Of a stretch of 64,000 nucleotides of DNA, positions 8,703-18,144 are shown piece after piece. The notes below the pieces were generated by a model, which saw only the letters and a program-made list of their open reading frames with translations, was not told the origin of the DNA and did not search any database. The DNA comes from Clostridium formicaceticum. Its GTDB lineage: Bacteria; Bacillota; Clostridia; Peptostreptococcales; Natronincolaceae. The stretch is taken from positions 4,030,001 through 4,094,000 of the forward strand of contig NZ_CP017603.1 in NCBI RefSeq assembly GCF_001854185.1, written 5' to 3'. The position numbers were made by a program, and so were the translations under genes. Every line of letters begins with the position of its first letter. Position 1 is the first letter of the stretch.

Positions 8703-10952
8703 TTATCTCAAATAATCAATAGGATTTACGTGCTTTCCATTAATCCAAATTTCAAAATGAACATGATTTCCTGTTGCACCTCCTGTACTACCTATTTCCG
8801 CAATCTTTTGACCTTCTTTTACTTCATCTCCAACAGATGCATTAAGTTTTGATGCATGGGCATACAGCGTTACCAAGCCGCTTCCATGATCAATAACAAT
8901 TGTTTTGCCATGATCCCTCAATTCTCCTGCCCTAACCACCTTTCCATCTTTAAAAGCAACAATGGTTTTTCCTTCAGGAGCTGAGATATCAATTCCTGTG
9001 TGAAATCTTTTATCTTTTGAAATAGGATGTATTGCTTCTCCATAGCGAGAACTAATTCTACTATACTCTGGCACAGGCCATTGTCCTTTAGTATTTAGAA
9101 TTATTTCTTCACTCTGATTATTGGACTCTTGTATATCTGCAGCCATCTCTTTTAGTACTTTTATAATACCATCATGTATAGAAAGTGCAATTTGCTTCTT
9201 AAATTCTTCTGTCAACAGATTCTCTGTACTAGAATGGTTGCCAATATAAGCTGGTTCAATGATAACCGCTGGTATTTTAATACTACTAAATTTCAGTCTA
9301 TTAGACATTTCTAATATCTCACTGTCCTTATTCTCAATAACATTAACCAGTTCTTTATGTATGATTTGAGCTGCTCTTTCTCCAGTTGTTCTTCTTAAAT
9401 CCTTACTTATTGAAGTGTAGGATAAAGTCAATACATCACGTTCAGATACTCCACCAAAATTATTATGAATGCTTACAAACAGAGAAGGATTAAGCTGATT
9501 TACTAATTCCATTCTATTCTCTAATGATATACTAATATCCTCACGTCGTGTTAATTCAGCATTAATTCCTGATTCTTTAAGCATATTGTACAGTAAAAGT
9601 GATATTTCCAGGCTAACATCCTTCTCCTTTATCTCAACCAAATTACCACCAGTGTAAATTGCGCCGGGATCATCTCCGCCATGTCCAGGATCAATAAGCA
9701 CCAGCATGTCTTTAATAATATCTTTATAGTTAGGTTCTTCTTCCTTTGTATTATCCAACAAATTCTCTTTCTCTAACTCTTTTGCAGCACTATCTTCTAC
9801 AGTTTGGCTTGTACTTATAAGGTTTATACTTTCAAATCTAGATGGATTCGTAAGAATTACTCCCCCTATGATTATTAAGAAAATAATAGCTGCTATAGAT
9901 ATTCTATAGGATCCTTTTTTGAACATCTTTATCATTTTTATTCTCCTTTCTAGTAAGCTATTTCCTTCACAAAAACTTACTAAATAAAATTTACTATCTT
10001 TACTCGTAAATCGCTTAGCTAAGTTAATAAGCGTCATCCCATATGGTATGATTTCTTCCTCTTCAATAGTCTCCATAACATACGCGTCACAAGCAATCTC
10101 CCTATCATGCCTAATATGCTTAATGACAATCCATAACAAAGGATTAAACCAGTGAATTAAAGCTACCATCAAAGTAGCCAAATTATAAATTAAATCTTTT
10201 CTCTTGTAATGCGCCATCTCATGTAAGATTATATACTGAAGCTCAGAGTAATCTGTCTTGGCATAAATATCTGTTGGCAGATAAATACACGGGTTGATGA
10301 CGCCTCGAATGCAAGGGGTCTTTAAGCAATCATTTAAATAGATTGGAATCGTTTTTCTTATATTCATTTTTTTCCTGCATTTTTCTGCTAAAAACTCAAG
10401 CTCAGGAATTATAGGCTTTTTTAACATTTTGTATTTACGTTCAAATACAAGCAAGGTACTGTAAAAAAATAGTGTTAATAACAACATCCCCAATAACCAT
10501 ATTCTAGAAAACACTTTTATTATCCATTCATTTGGTTCTTTACCTATTGTATTTTCATTCAGCTCTGCAGGGTCATATGCTGAAAAATCATCAAACATGT
10601 GATTTTCTTCAATATAAAACTCATGTTTTGTTCCTCCGTTTTTCTTAAAATCCAAAGTTCTATAAACTGGCACAGTCTCTCCTGTAGTAAATGTGTTAGA
10701 AGAATTTTTTTCAACATAGGTTTCTAGAATTACTAAACTTTTCTGAGGAAAAAAATTGAAAATGCTAATTGAACTTTCAATATTAATAGGCATTAGTAAT
10801 CTGATAATTAATACCATCCATATAATATGATGGTATCGCATCGCTATTCGTTGTAAAAAAAGCTTTTTAATCAAAAGATATGCTATCATCAAGATACTTG
10901 TAGTCAACGATAAATATAGCACATGTAAAAAAATACCCCCAAGAATATCCAT
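8703..10952 (-). CDS. BlaR1-like M56 metalloprotease fused to Amidase_3 and M23 domains
   Basis: A 749-residue three-part membrane protein. Residues 1-335 are a BlaR1/MecR1-type M56 protease: four likely TM helices and a zinc site HEMAH (His244) with the downstream DREIACDAYVME. A last TM helix (SIAAIIFLIIIGGVIL) leads outside. There, instead of the beta-lactam-sensing domain of BlaR1, sits a zinc N-acetylmuramoyl-L-alanine amidase (DPGHGGDDPG, His424; FVSIHNN; IIEPAYIGN), then a LytM/M23 endopeptidase (HTGID, His651; YAHAS; GNHVHFEIW). All catalytic residues appear intact. It lies 42 nt after blaI and is presumably co-transcribed. A sensor that binds or cuts peptidoglycan and relieves BlaI repression is inference. 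Confidence 0.88.
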   Translation of the reverse strand: MDILGGIFLHVLYLSLTTSILMIAYLLIKKLFLQRIAMRYHHIIWMVLIIRLLMPINIESSISIFNFFPQKSLVILETYVEKNSSNTFTTGETVPVYRTLDFKKNGGTKHEFYIEENHMFDDFSAYDPAELNENTIGKEPNEWIIKVFSRIWLLGMLLLTLFFYSTLLVFERKYKMLKKPIIPELEFLAEKCRKKMNIRKTIPIYLNDCLKTPCIRGVINPCIYLPTDIYAKTDYSELQYIILHEMAHYKRKDLIYNLATLMVALIHWFNPLLWIVIKHIRHDREIACDAYVMETIEEEEIIPYGMTLINLAKRFTSKDSKFYLVSFCEGNSLLERRIKMIKMFKKGSYRISIAAIIFLIIIGGVILTNPSRFESINLISTSQTVEDSAAKELEKENLLDNTKEEEPNYKDIIKDMLVLIDPGHGGDDPGAIYTGGNLVEIKEKDVSLEISLLLYNMLKESGINAELTRREDISISLENRMELVNQLNPSLFVSIHNNFGGVSERDVLTLSYTSISKDLRRTTGERAAQIIHKELVNVIENKDSEILEMSNRLKFSSIKIPAVIIEPAYIGNHSSTENLLTEEFKKQIALSIHDGIIKVLKEMAADIQESNNQSEEIILNTKGQWPVPEYSRISSRYGEAIHPISKDKRFHTGIDISAPEGKTIVAFKDGKVVRAGELRDHGKTIVIDHGSGLVTLYAHASKLNASVGDEVKEGQKIAEIGSTGGATGNHVHFEIWINGKHVNPIDYLR

Positions 10953-10994
10953 CTCCTATATCCCCTCTTTATTATAGATATATTAGCAACAATT

Positions 10995-11393
10995 TTATCT
11001 CTTTTTTTTATCCTGGTTTTCATGTTTTTTCTTTTCTAATATTTTTTGAATTCTCTCAATTTCTTTCTCAGATAACGATTCTTCCTCTAAAAAATTCGAA
11101 ACAAGCATGCTCAAGGCACCATCATATACTTTTTCAAGAAAAGATTTATTTTCAATTCTAATGTAGTCTCCCCTAGAAATCAGTGGATAATATTTGTAAA
11201 TACGGCCTTCCTTTTCAAAATCTATTATCCCTTTTTTAAGCAGTCTATTTATGAGTGTCTTAACGGTTTGCGCTGACCACCCCATTTTAGGAGATAGAGC
11301 ACTTATTATTTCTTCAGATGTTCTAGGATTATCATTCCATATAAGCTTCATTACTTCCCACTCTGCATCTGATATATTAGGAATATTTTTCAC
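10995..11393 (-). CDS. blaI: BlaI/MecI-family repressor
   Basis: A 132-residue winged-helix repressor (ISDAEWEVMKLIWNDNPRTSEEIISAL, WSAQTVKTLINRLLKKG, YKYYPLISR) with the dimerising C-terminal helices of BlaI/MecI. The start is GTG 11393 after GGGAGGAAAG. In the known systems the M56 partner cleaves this repressor in the C-terminal domain. Two palindromic operators overlap its promoter, so it should repress itself and the downstream fusion protease. The regulated target beyond this operon is not visible; no beta-lactamase is in the window. Confidence 0.9.
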   Translation of the reverse strand: MKNIPNISDAEWEVMKLIWNDNPRTSEEIISALSPKMGWSAQTVKTLINRLLKKGIIDFEKEGRIYKYYPLISRGDYIRIENKSFLEKVYDGALSMLVSNFLEEESLSEKEIERIQKILEKKKHENQDKKKR

Positions 11394-11416
11394 AATTCTT
11401 TCCTCCCTTTCTCTTT

Positions 11417-11470
11417 GTTTACAACTGTAAACCTTAAATTCAGTTTACAGTTGTAAACAATTTTTGTCAA
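11417..11470 (-). promoter_or_regulatory. blaI promoter with two BlaI operators
   Basis: Reading leftward, -35 TTGACA is at 11470-11465, followed by a 17-nt spacer and -10 TAAACT at 11447-11442. Operator 1 (GTTTACA-GT-TGTAAAC, 11443-11458) overlaps the spacer and -10; operator 2 (11417-11432, the same 7-bp arms) lies just downstream. The TACA..TGTA cores match BlaI/MecI dyads. Confidence 0.85.
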
Positions 11471-11506
11471 GAAAAAAATGTTTCAGCTTGCTGAAACGAA
11501 TTCACT

Positions 11507-11627
11507 GTAGTTTTCTATTTTCAAATACCTATAATTTTGGTCATTTTTGAACTGTGCATTGTATATGAGCTTTAACTTTTTAATAAGAGCACATTCTAGC
11601 ATCTGCGCCTCTAGATTTGTATCTGTG
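11507..11627 (-). pseudogene. Relic of the GIY-YIG nuclease gene (internal fragment)
   Basis: About 120 nt closely match 787-907, inside the GIY-YIG gene at the window's left end, with only scattered substitutions. There is no start, no stop in the right place and no ribosome site. It joins abruptly to the sigma-factor relic. Confidence 0.85.
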
Positions 11628-11817
11628 TATAGACCAATTTATAATAATCTTGTTTTTGAAGCATAATCAATTTAACGAGTGCTTCCTTATCTCCTTTTTT
11701 TGCTGTTTTTATCAGCATCTCTGTTTCCACTGTATCCCCCTTTCCTATATAAGAGTATCTTGAAATAGAAAAAGTTCATTTTTAAAAAAATTAATTATTT
11801 ACTATCTTTTAGTAAGT
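11628..11817 (-). pseudogene. Relic of the ECF sigma gene 5' end and leader
   Basis: About 190 nt match 8231-8414: the first third of the ECF sigma gene plus its upstream leader, including the GTG start region. The ribosome site is altered and the reading frame runs into the GIY-YIG relic, so it is not functional. Confidence 0.85.
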
Positions 11818-11829
11818 TTTTTTCCATAT

Positions 11830-11856
11830 AAAAAACGACCTATTCGGCCGTCTTTT
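11830..11856 (-). terminator. Probable terminator of the metallophosphoesterase gene
   Basis: AAAAACGACC and GGCCGTCTTTTT form a stem with one mismatch and a TATTC loop. It lies about 65 nt past the gene's stop. Confidence 0.55.
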
Positions 11857-11919
11857 TCCTAACAAATCCCTCCATGATCTTAAGATATTTACCAAAGATA
11901 AATATCTAAATCCTTCCTG

Positions 11920-13080
11920 TCATTGAAATTGCACCCTGGTATATACAATTTCCGACCGATGCCCTACCCTCATTGGCGGTCCCCATGTCCCCGCGCCTGA
12001 AGTAACGATTATATGAAGATTACCTATTTTCTCATATCCCCAATCCACTTCAAACATTTTTCTAGTGAATAGCCTGAAAGGAAACAATTGCCCACGATGG
12101 GTATGTCCTGAAAGCTGAATATCCACACCCTCTTTCTCCGCTTCAGCAAAATCCACAGGCTGATGATCCAGCATAATAATAGGCATCTTTTTATCAACAC
12201 CTGCTAACAATTCTTTTAGGGGTTTACGGGATTTTCTTTGAAATCGTTCATACGCCTTATCTTCTCTTCCGACCACATAAAATGCATCGGCTATTTTCAC
12301 ATACCCATCCCTTAGCACATGAATGCCTGTCTGCTGGAGGTACTTTTCCGCCATTTCTGCCTGTCCACCAATATATTCATGATTACCCATAGACGCATAG
12401 ACACCTAGTGGGGGACTAAGCTTTTGAAAGACCTCCATCATGTTTTGCTCTACAAAAGCATCTACCCGATCATCTATAATATCTCCTGGCATAAGTACTA
12501 AATCAGCATTCAAGTGGTTTACTTTCTCAACAACCCTTTCTAATTGTCTGCGGTTAACAAGCCTCCCTAAATGTAAATCCGACAGCATGACAATATTTAA
12601 TTCTTGAAATCCTTCCATTTCTTTATCCAGTTGAACTTCATACTGTACAATCTCAGGATTCCGTCCACTCCACCATCCATAGGATACAATGATGCATACT
12701 AAACTTATCACTACAATACCTATGGTAACAATGAATTTAGGTTGACTAATCAAGCCTTCAGGTATAAAGTGCAATCTTCTGTTCAATAACCCCGCAACTT
12801 CCACTAAAAACAAGATCATTGTTAGATAAGTCATAATCCCTAACCAATAAGCACCTATAACCTCAAAAAAATCACTTAACCAGTTTGGCAACCATCGCGC
12901 TCCCCCTCGGGCGATAAAAAACGAAAAAGCCACAAACCATAGAGATATCCAGTAGCCTATAGCAGAAAATTTTAAACCGCTGGCAACAACAAATTGCCAT
13001 CCCCTCAGTCCAATATAGTAGGTAAGCCCACCATAGATGAAAAGTATCATGCTCAATATAACCATAAATAGTAAATTCAT
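11920..13080 (-). CDS. Membrane-anchored metallophosphoesterase (YkuE/YaeI-like)
   Basis: A 386-residue protein. About four hydrophobic segments fill residues 1-140, followed by a calcineurin-like phosphoesterase domain with the full metal set: SDLHLG, GDIIDD, GNHEY, and SGHTHRGQLFP. Homologues such as YkuE and YaeI act on lipids or cell-wall intermediates, but the substrate here is unknown. It stands alone between a relic-filled gap and an IS graveyard. Confidence 0.88.
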   Translation of the reverse strand: MNLLFMVILSMILFIYGGLTYYIGLRGWQFVVASGLKFSAIGYWISLWFVAFSFFIARGGARWLPNWLSDFFEVIGAYWLGIMTYLTMILFLVEVAGLLNRRLHFIPEGLISQPKFIVTIGIVVISLVCIIVSYGWWSGRNPEIVQYEVQLDKEMEGFQELNIVMLSDLHLGRLVNRRQLERVVEKVNHLNADLVLMPGDIIDDRVDAFVEQNMMEVFQKLSPPLGVYASMGNHEYIGGQAEMAEKYLQQTGIHVLRDGYVKIADAFYVVGREDKAYERFQRKSRKPLKELLAGVDKKMPIIMLDHQPVDFAEAEKEGVDIQLSGHTHRGQLFPFRLFTRKMFEVDWGYEKIGNLHIIVTSGAGTWGPPMRVGHRSEIVYTRVQFQ

Positions 13081-13292
13081 AAAATTTCCTTTCTGCCTTC
13101 TATTCTCTGTTTTTCTATTCTTACTTTAAAATAGCATATAAAACCTAGACATGCAAGAATTCACTTATAGAACAAAATCGAAATAAGCTATCGCAAGAGA
13201 TAATCGCGCTTTATTGCTTAAAACTTTTAAAGCAACAGATAAATATATATTTTAAAGAATAGTATTTGCATTCTTAAATGCAACATATTATG

Positions 13293-13945
13293 TTACTATA
13301 GTTTTGCAGAAATAAAGCCTTTATAAAATTAACCTTATAGCTGTTATGAAGCAATAGTAAGTATAGCATCTTTTACTGATGTATTTTTCTCTACTTCTTG
13401 ATCTAATGCGATTTCGGAGAAAACAAGTTTTCCCAAGGAAAATCTTCTCAGACAGATACGAAGCTTTTTAAAACTGAGTTCTGATGTCCAAGGGGTATCC
13501 TCTTGATAATCTTGTGCTTGAAGCTAACTACTATTTGAATGTTTTAGCAGTACTATCTTCCCAACACTATAGACTACAGCTGCAAGGTGAATAAATCTGA
13601 ATGACTTATTGCTAAAGTATGTATCCGCAACTACTCTAACAGTGTGCTTGCATATCCAATCTGCAAACTGCAATAATGCAGCATGGGTATTATCCCAGAA
13701 GTTCATAGGAGTTGCTATGCCTTTGGCAGCTGACATCCATTGGGAGGGGTTTAACCTACCAGAAGTGATCCATGAATCATAAATTTATTTGGAAATAACT
13801 CTAAAAGCTTGTAAAGCAATTGTTTCATAACACCCATGGTTGGGGGTTATTTTGTACATATATTCCTCAATTATTTTGCAAATTATTACGTCAATTTTTG
13901 GTAACTATTTAAAAAGTGCAAAACTAAAGTGTAAAACTATAGTAA
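13293..13945. mobile_element. Decayed insertion sequence with terminal inverted repeats
   Basis: TTACTATAGTTTT at 13293-13305 is matched by its exact complement at 13933-13945. The about 650-nt interior carries a broken transposase on the minus strand. The 24 nt at its left end are also found alone at 8414. An element this short with a gapped transposase must be internally deleted. The family was not determined. Confidence 0.65.
13344..13861 (-). pseudogene. Broken DDE transposase
   Basis: Translating leftward from an ATG at 13861 with ribosome site GAGGAAT gives MYKITPNHGCYETIALQAF, then a stop. A later segment contains FWDNTHAALLQFADWICK and VRVVADTYFS, typical of the second catalytic Asp region of DDE transposases. 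After a frame break comes a C-terminal part (FSLGKLVFSEIALDQEVE) ending at 13344. Stops, frame changes and the small size show it is inactive. Confidence 0.65.
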
Positions 13946-13946
13946 A

Positions 13947-14287
13947 TTAGGGGATCAACGTATACATAATATAGCAAGACTTTCAGATGAAGCATTTACT
14001 AGAAAAAGAAAAATGCCACTCCAAGATCTATTAACGTTTACGTTAACAAAGTAATGATGAAGTTGTAAAATTTGAAATAAACAAAAGTAGAAAAAGAAGA
14101 ATGTCAAAAGAAATTCTAAAATATGCAAATAGCTCTCGAAAATAATCCTCAAAAAAGCCAAATGCTTTATGAATATCTAATTGAGGAGGCCACAGAAAAT
14201 CTAGTACCGATTAAAGCTGGGCGAAGCTTCCCGCGTACACGTGTAAGACGAAGAAATAAATATACCCAAAACTTGAGACATAATTAA
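13947..14287 (+). pseudogene. Relic of an IS4-like transposase (both ends, middle lost)
   Basis: The start of the stretch reads ARLSDEAFTRKRKMPLQDLL, typical of the N-terminus of IS4-family transposases, then hits a stop at 14052. From about 14128 it reads LYEYLIEEATENLVPIKAG followed by FPRTRVRRRNKYTQN and a stop at 14285, typical of a transposase C-terminus. The catalytic middle is missing. Confidence 0.65.
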
Positions 14288-14306
14288 TTCTTATATTAAA
14301 AAAGGC

Positions 14307-14337
14307 TTACCCGTTCTGTTTATAACAAAACGGGTAA
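14307..14337 (+). terminator. Hairpin after transposase relic
   Basis: TTACCCGTT and AACGGGTAA form a 9-bp stem with a 13-nt loop. It may be the former terminator of the relic. The rest of 14338-14496 shows nothing I recognise. Confidence 0.5.
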
Positions 14338-14496
14338 TAGGTATGTCACTTTGAATTGATAGCTTCTCTTGTATTACAGATTTTCTTTATATTAGCCTAG
14401 AATAATAATCGAAAATTTACAAAGTACTTGAACGAAGATAAATATAAAGATAATAATTTTTTAAGTTGACAGCATTGGTCTGCCATCCCCTGTCAC

Positions 14497-15723
14497 CTAT
14501 ACAGCATACTGATACTCAGCATTTTCTTTTATGCTAAAAAAGTCTGCGTAGCTTATTTCAAAAATATCTTTGTTGATTTGAGATATATCTACTTTGTTTT
14601 TTATAAGATAGGTTAATACACCAGCATAGGCTATATCTCCCTGGAGGATGGCTCCATAGATGATCCCATCTTTTAAAATGATCTTTTTATAAATATCTTT
14701 GTATTGTTGCATACATACTTCATAACTTTCATCCGGGGCATCTATAAGACCTAAAGAAATCGTTTGAAGTCCAAGGAAGTTCATGGAATTTTTCAGCCCA
14801 AAGAAATCATCCAAGTCCGTTTTTTGCTCAACCATATTGTGTGCTGCGACAATTCCCGCTTTTACTGCCAGGGGCCATATAGGATTTTTACCACATACAT
14901 CACCGGCAGCATAGATATCTTCTATGTTGGTTTCACATCTATGATTAACAACGATCCCTCTATCTAGCTCAATGGTATTTTCTTCAATAAAATTTGTATT
15001 TGGTCTTACTCCCGTTGCGACAATAACCATTTCACATTTAATAAGCATACCATTATCTAATCTTACAGCCTTTACATTACCAGCTTCATCTAATACTGCT
15101 TCTTTAACGCTTCTTCCAGTAAATATACTTACACCCTCAGATTTAAACAAATCCTCATATCTTGAAGAAGCATATTGATCAAGCTGCAGGGGAAGTATTT
15201 TGTCAGCCATCTCCACTAAAGATACGTCAACATTCTGCTCTAACAAGCCTACAACTGCATCTATACCCACAAGGCCTCCACCTAATACAACTACATTTTC
15301 AACGTTCTTGGCTTCCTCTTTTATCATCAAAGCATCTTCAATATTTCTTAAACCATAAACCCCTTTTGCTTCTCTAAGATTCTTAACCGGAGGAATAAAA
15401 GATGACGATCCTGTTGCTATAAGCAATTTATCATAACTTAAACTCTCTTCATTATCTAATAATACTGTTTTGTCATGAATATTCAGTTTTTTAGCCAAAA
15501 CACCTTTTTTCCACTTTATGTCATAATTTTCGAAAAAATCTTTTTCAGTAAAATTTAATCCTTCTACATTTCTTTTTTCTCCTATGATATGATGCAGCAT
15601 ACATCTGGAATAAATATGGTTATCTTTTGATACAATGGTTATTTCTCCATCTGCATCTAATTCTCTTAAGGTTTTAGCCGCATTGACCCCTGCAGCACTG
15701 GCTCCCAATACTAAATACTTCAT
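14497..15723 (-). CDS. FAD/NAD(P)-dependent oxidoreductase of the CODH cluster
   Basis: A 408-residue pyridine-nucleotide-disulfide-family flavoprotein: FAD-binding GASAAGVNAA at the N-terminus, NAD-binding VVLGGGLVGIDAV near residue 145, and the second FAD contact IYAAGDVC near 270. Start spacing is 1 nt after cooF, with GGAAGGGGG as ribosome site, so it is the third gene of cooS-cooF-FNOR. This common arrangement is thought to pass CO-derived electrons through CooF to NAD(P)+. The C-terminal part is shorter than in full NADH oxidases. Confidence 0.88.
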   Translation of the reverse strand: MKYLVLGASAAGVNAAKTLRELDADGEITIVSKDNHIYSRCMLHHIIGEKRNVEGLNFTEKDFFENYDIKWKKGVLAKKLNIHDKTVLLDNEESLSYDKLLIATGSSSFIPPVKNLREAKGVYGLRNIEDALMIKEEAKNVENVVVLGGGLVGIDAVVGLLEQNVDVSLVEMADKILPLQLDQYASSRYEDLFKSEGVSIFTGRSVKEAVLDEAGNVKAVRLDNGMLIKCEMVIVATGVRPNTNFIEENTIELDRGIVVNHRCETNIEDIYAAGDVCGKNPIWPLAVKAGIVAAHNMVEQKTDLDDFFGLKNSMNFLGLQTISLGLIDAPDESYEVCMQQYKDIYKKIILKDGIIYGAILQGDIAYAGVLTYLIKNKVDISQINKDIFEISYADFFSIKENAEYQYAV

Positions 15724-15724
15724 G

Positions 15725-16171
15725 CTACTGACCCCCTTCCAAACTTAAACATCCAGTTGGACAGTTTTCTACGCATCTTGGTATTTCCCTATCCCCGCAC
15801 ATATCGCATTTTTGTACTACTCTTTTTTCTACCTCATCTGCCTTTAAAACACCATAAGGACATGCCATCACACACATGAAGCAGGAGGAACATTTTTCTT
15901 CATCATATTTTACAAGTCCTGTAGCTTTATCTTTAACCATTGCACCACTCATACAGGTATAAACACATTCCGGTTCATCACAATGTCTGCATAGAATAGG
16001 TGCCGGACATTTATTTTTATCTAACTCAATATGATTTTTGCTTTCATTGGCTAAGTCTTCCATATCCAAATTATAAATACTTTTACCCTTTTTGTTATGC
16101 TCAGCCATACAACCAATGACACAATTCAGACAGCTCATACATAAGTCTTTATTTATTTTAATTCTTTTCAT
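15725..16171 (-). CDS. cooF: CooF-like iron-sulfur electron-transfer protein
   Basis: A 148-residue ferredoxin-like protein with four cysteine clusters for [4Fe-4S] centres: CMSCLNCVIGC, CRHCDEPECVYTC, CSSCFMCVMAC and CDMCGDREIPRCVENC. It is the usual electron acceptor of CooS. It lies 66 nt after cooS and 1 nt before the flavoprotein, and is cytoplasmic (no signal). Confidence 0.93.
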   Translation of the reverse strand: MKRIKINKDLCMSCLNCVIGCMAEHNKKGKSIYNLDMEDLANESKNHIELDKNKCPAPILCRHCDEPECVYTCMSGAMVKDKATGLVKYDEEKCSSCFMCVMACPYGVLKADEVEKRVVQKCDMCGDREIPRCVENCPTGCLSLEGGQ

Positions 16172-16237
16172 AGATACTCACCCCTTTTGGTTTTTAAGGT
16201 TACCATACACTTTTAAGGCTTAGGAAAATAGACGAAG

Positions 16238-18121
16238 CTATTTTCCTGTGGGTGCATCTAATCCTAAGGCTTTTCTTCTTTCTAATACGATTTCTTCCAA
16301 TTGATCTGCAGCCTTCATGACATCATCTTCAACAATAACCTTTCCTCCTGTTATATCCACAAGTGACTTTGTAAGAACTTCAGTCACTACTTTACTTCCA
16401 GTTACAAATGGAGGAATAGCAAGATGCACAGGTAATCCTAAAGCTAAGCCAAAGGCACCGTCAGCTAATGCCTGTTCTTCAAGCCATTGTGGAGCTGATA
16501 ATACAAGTGGAAGCTGAGGTATATCTATTCCTAAAGCTTCTGCTAGTTCTGTTGCAACGATTTCAAGTCTTCCTATTGCAAGACATGGTCCGAAGTTTAA
16601 CACAGGAGGTATGCCTAATGAAGTACAAACCTCTTTTAAATTATCTCCTGCCAAATCAGCAGCCTTTGGTGACATAAGTCCTACGTTTTCAAGGCCCCCG
16701 CTTGAACATCCAGCAGATAGAACAATAATATCTCTTTTAATTAATTCTTTTGTTAACTCAACTGTAAAAATATCGTGTCCCATGGCTGTTAAGTTTGAAC
16801 ATCCTACTACGCCGGCAACACCTTTGATTTTGCCTGAAGCGATTAAATCTATCAGCGGTTTCCATGTGTCTCCTAAGAATGCCTTAAGAGATTTCTCACT
16901 TACACCGGTTATTACATCATCATGCCCATGATCCTTTGGAATATCAATGGTTATTTTATCCCTTCTGTTTTTGAAACTTTCTAAAGCCTTATTTATAATG
17001 TGCTCTGATATCTTTTCGTCATTATCCATAGAAAACGGCATATATTCTGCATTTGCTTTTTTAGCTACATCATCAAGACATAGCATAGGTACCATAAATT
17101 CGTCTGCTATAGGTTCAATTCCCGGTAATGTACAATTAAACTCTGATACAATAAAATCAATGGCTCCTGTTGTGATAAGTGCTTCACTTGTGAAGTTATT
17201 TCCAGCATGCCCTGAAAATACATCTTTATAGTGCTCTCCTCTTAGCTGTAGGTCTTGCCCCACACATGTACATCCTACAAGTTTAAAACCCTTTGCTCCT
17301 GCGCTTTCAGCAAGTTTTTTCATATCTTCATTAACCAATCTATCTTGAAGATCTGAAATGACTGAATGCTGATGCCCTGTTATCATAATATTAATATAAT
17401 TTTCATCAACAACTTTAAATCCTACAGGTGCTTTTCTAATAACCGGTTCTCCTAACATAACATCATTTAATAGATTTGTTAATGTTAGTCCGTAAAGACC
17501 TGTAGATATTCCTAAGTTCAGACAATGCATAAGCATATCTACTGGATCACTATTTAAATTGGTTGAAGATTTTACGATAGCATCAAAAACCTCTGATTTC
17601 GCTCCACCAGGTAATATTCCTAGCTCTTTCCATTTGTTAAATCTCGGTGTATATGCCATTTTTTCAACTAATTCCATTTTCTCATGTCTGGCTTTATATA
17701 GATCATTTAAAACCTTATCTGCTACTTTTACAGCCTTATCATTTATGTCCTCTGAATTGATTTCAAATAATTCAGCTAATTCATTTAATGTATTTATTCC
17801 TTTAATTTTTCCTTGTCTTTCTCCAGTAGATTTTAGATTTCTTGCAGTAGTTTCAATAACATGTAGATAACATGCCGCTCCAGATGCCACTGCTCTTAAA
17901 AAGTTTCTTGCTACTATGGTATCTGCTGTTGCTCCACAAACTCCCTTTGGGGCTGTTGGAGTAATTCTACAGGGTCCATTTGAACATAGTCTGCAGCATA
18001 CTCCCTGTTGACCAAATCCACATTTTATTTTTTGATTTTCAACCCTGTTAAAAGATGTTTCAACATCCTTTGTTTGAATAAAACTTTCTAGTCTCCCATC
18101 TGCTGATTTACACATTTTCAT
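16238..18121 (-). CDS. cooS: Anaerobic carbon monoxide dehydrogenase catalytic subunit
   Basis: A 627-residue protein of normal CooS length. The N-terminal cysteines (CGFGQQGVCC, CSNGPCRI) bind the B and D clusters. The later cysteines, including VGCTCVGQD, VVGCSNL, SAGCSSGG and NFGPCLAIGR, supply the Ni-Fe-S C-cluster. It oxidises CO to CO2 in the cytoplasm. ATG 18121 follows AGGAG. With cooF and the flavoprotein it forms an operon; no acetyl-CoA synthase or Ech hydrogenase genes are adjacent, and no cooC maturation ATPase is in the window. Upstream operator-like sites suggest Rrf2 control. Confidence 0.96.
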   Translation of the reverse strand: MKMCKSADGRLESFIQTKDVETSFNRVENQKIKCGFGQQGVCCRLCSNGPCRITPTAPKGVCGATADTIVARNFLRAVASGAACYLHVIETTARNLKSTGERQGKIKGINTLNELAELFEINSEDINDKAVKVADKVLNDLYKARHEKMELVEKMAYTPRFNKWKELGILPGGAKSEVFDAIVKSSTNLNSDPVDMLMHCLNLGISTGLYGLTLTNLLNDVMLGEPVIRKAPVGFKVVDENYINIMITGHQHSVISDLQDRLVNEDMKKLAESAGAKGFKLVGCTCVGQDLQLRGEHYKDVFSGHAGNNFTSEALITTGAIDFIVSEFNCTLPGIEPIADEFMVPMLCLDDVAKKANAEYMPFSMDNDEKISEHIINKALESFKNRRDKITIDIPKDHGHDDVITGVSEKSLKAFLGDTWKPLIDLIASGKIKGVAGVVGCSNLTAMGHDIFTVELTKELIKRDIIVLSAGCSSGGLENVGLMSPKAADLAGDNLKEVCTSLGIPPVLNFGPCLAIGRLEIVATELAEALGIDIPQLPLVLSAPQWLEEQALADGAFGLALGLPVHLAIPPFVTGSKVVTEVLTKSLVDITGGKVIVEDDVMKAADQLEEIVLERRKALGLDAPTGK

Positions 18122-18144
18122 AATATAACTCCTCCTTTAAAAAA

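Noticed and set aside
16611-17231. Long plus-strand ORFs inside cooS
   Set aside because: They are antisense shadows of a strongly conserved gene.
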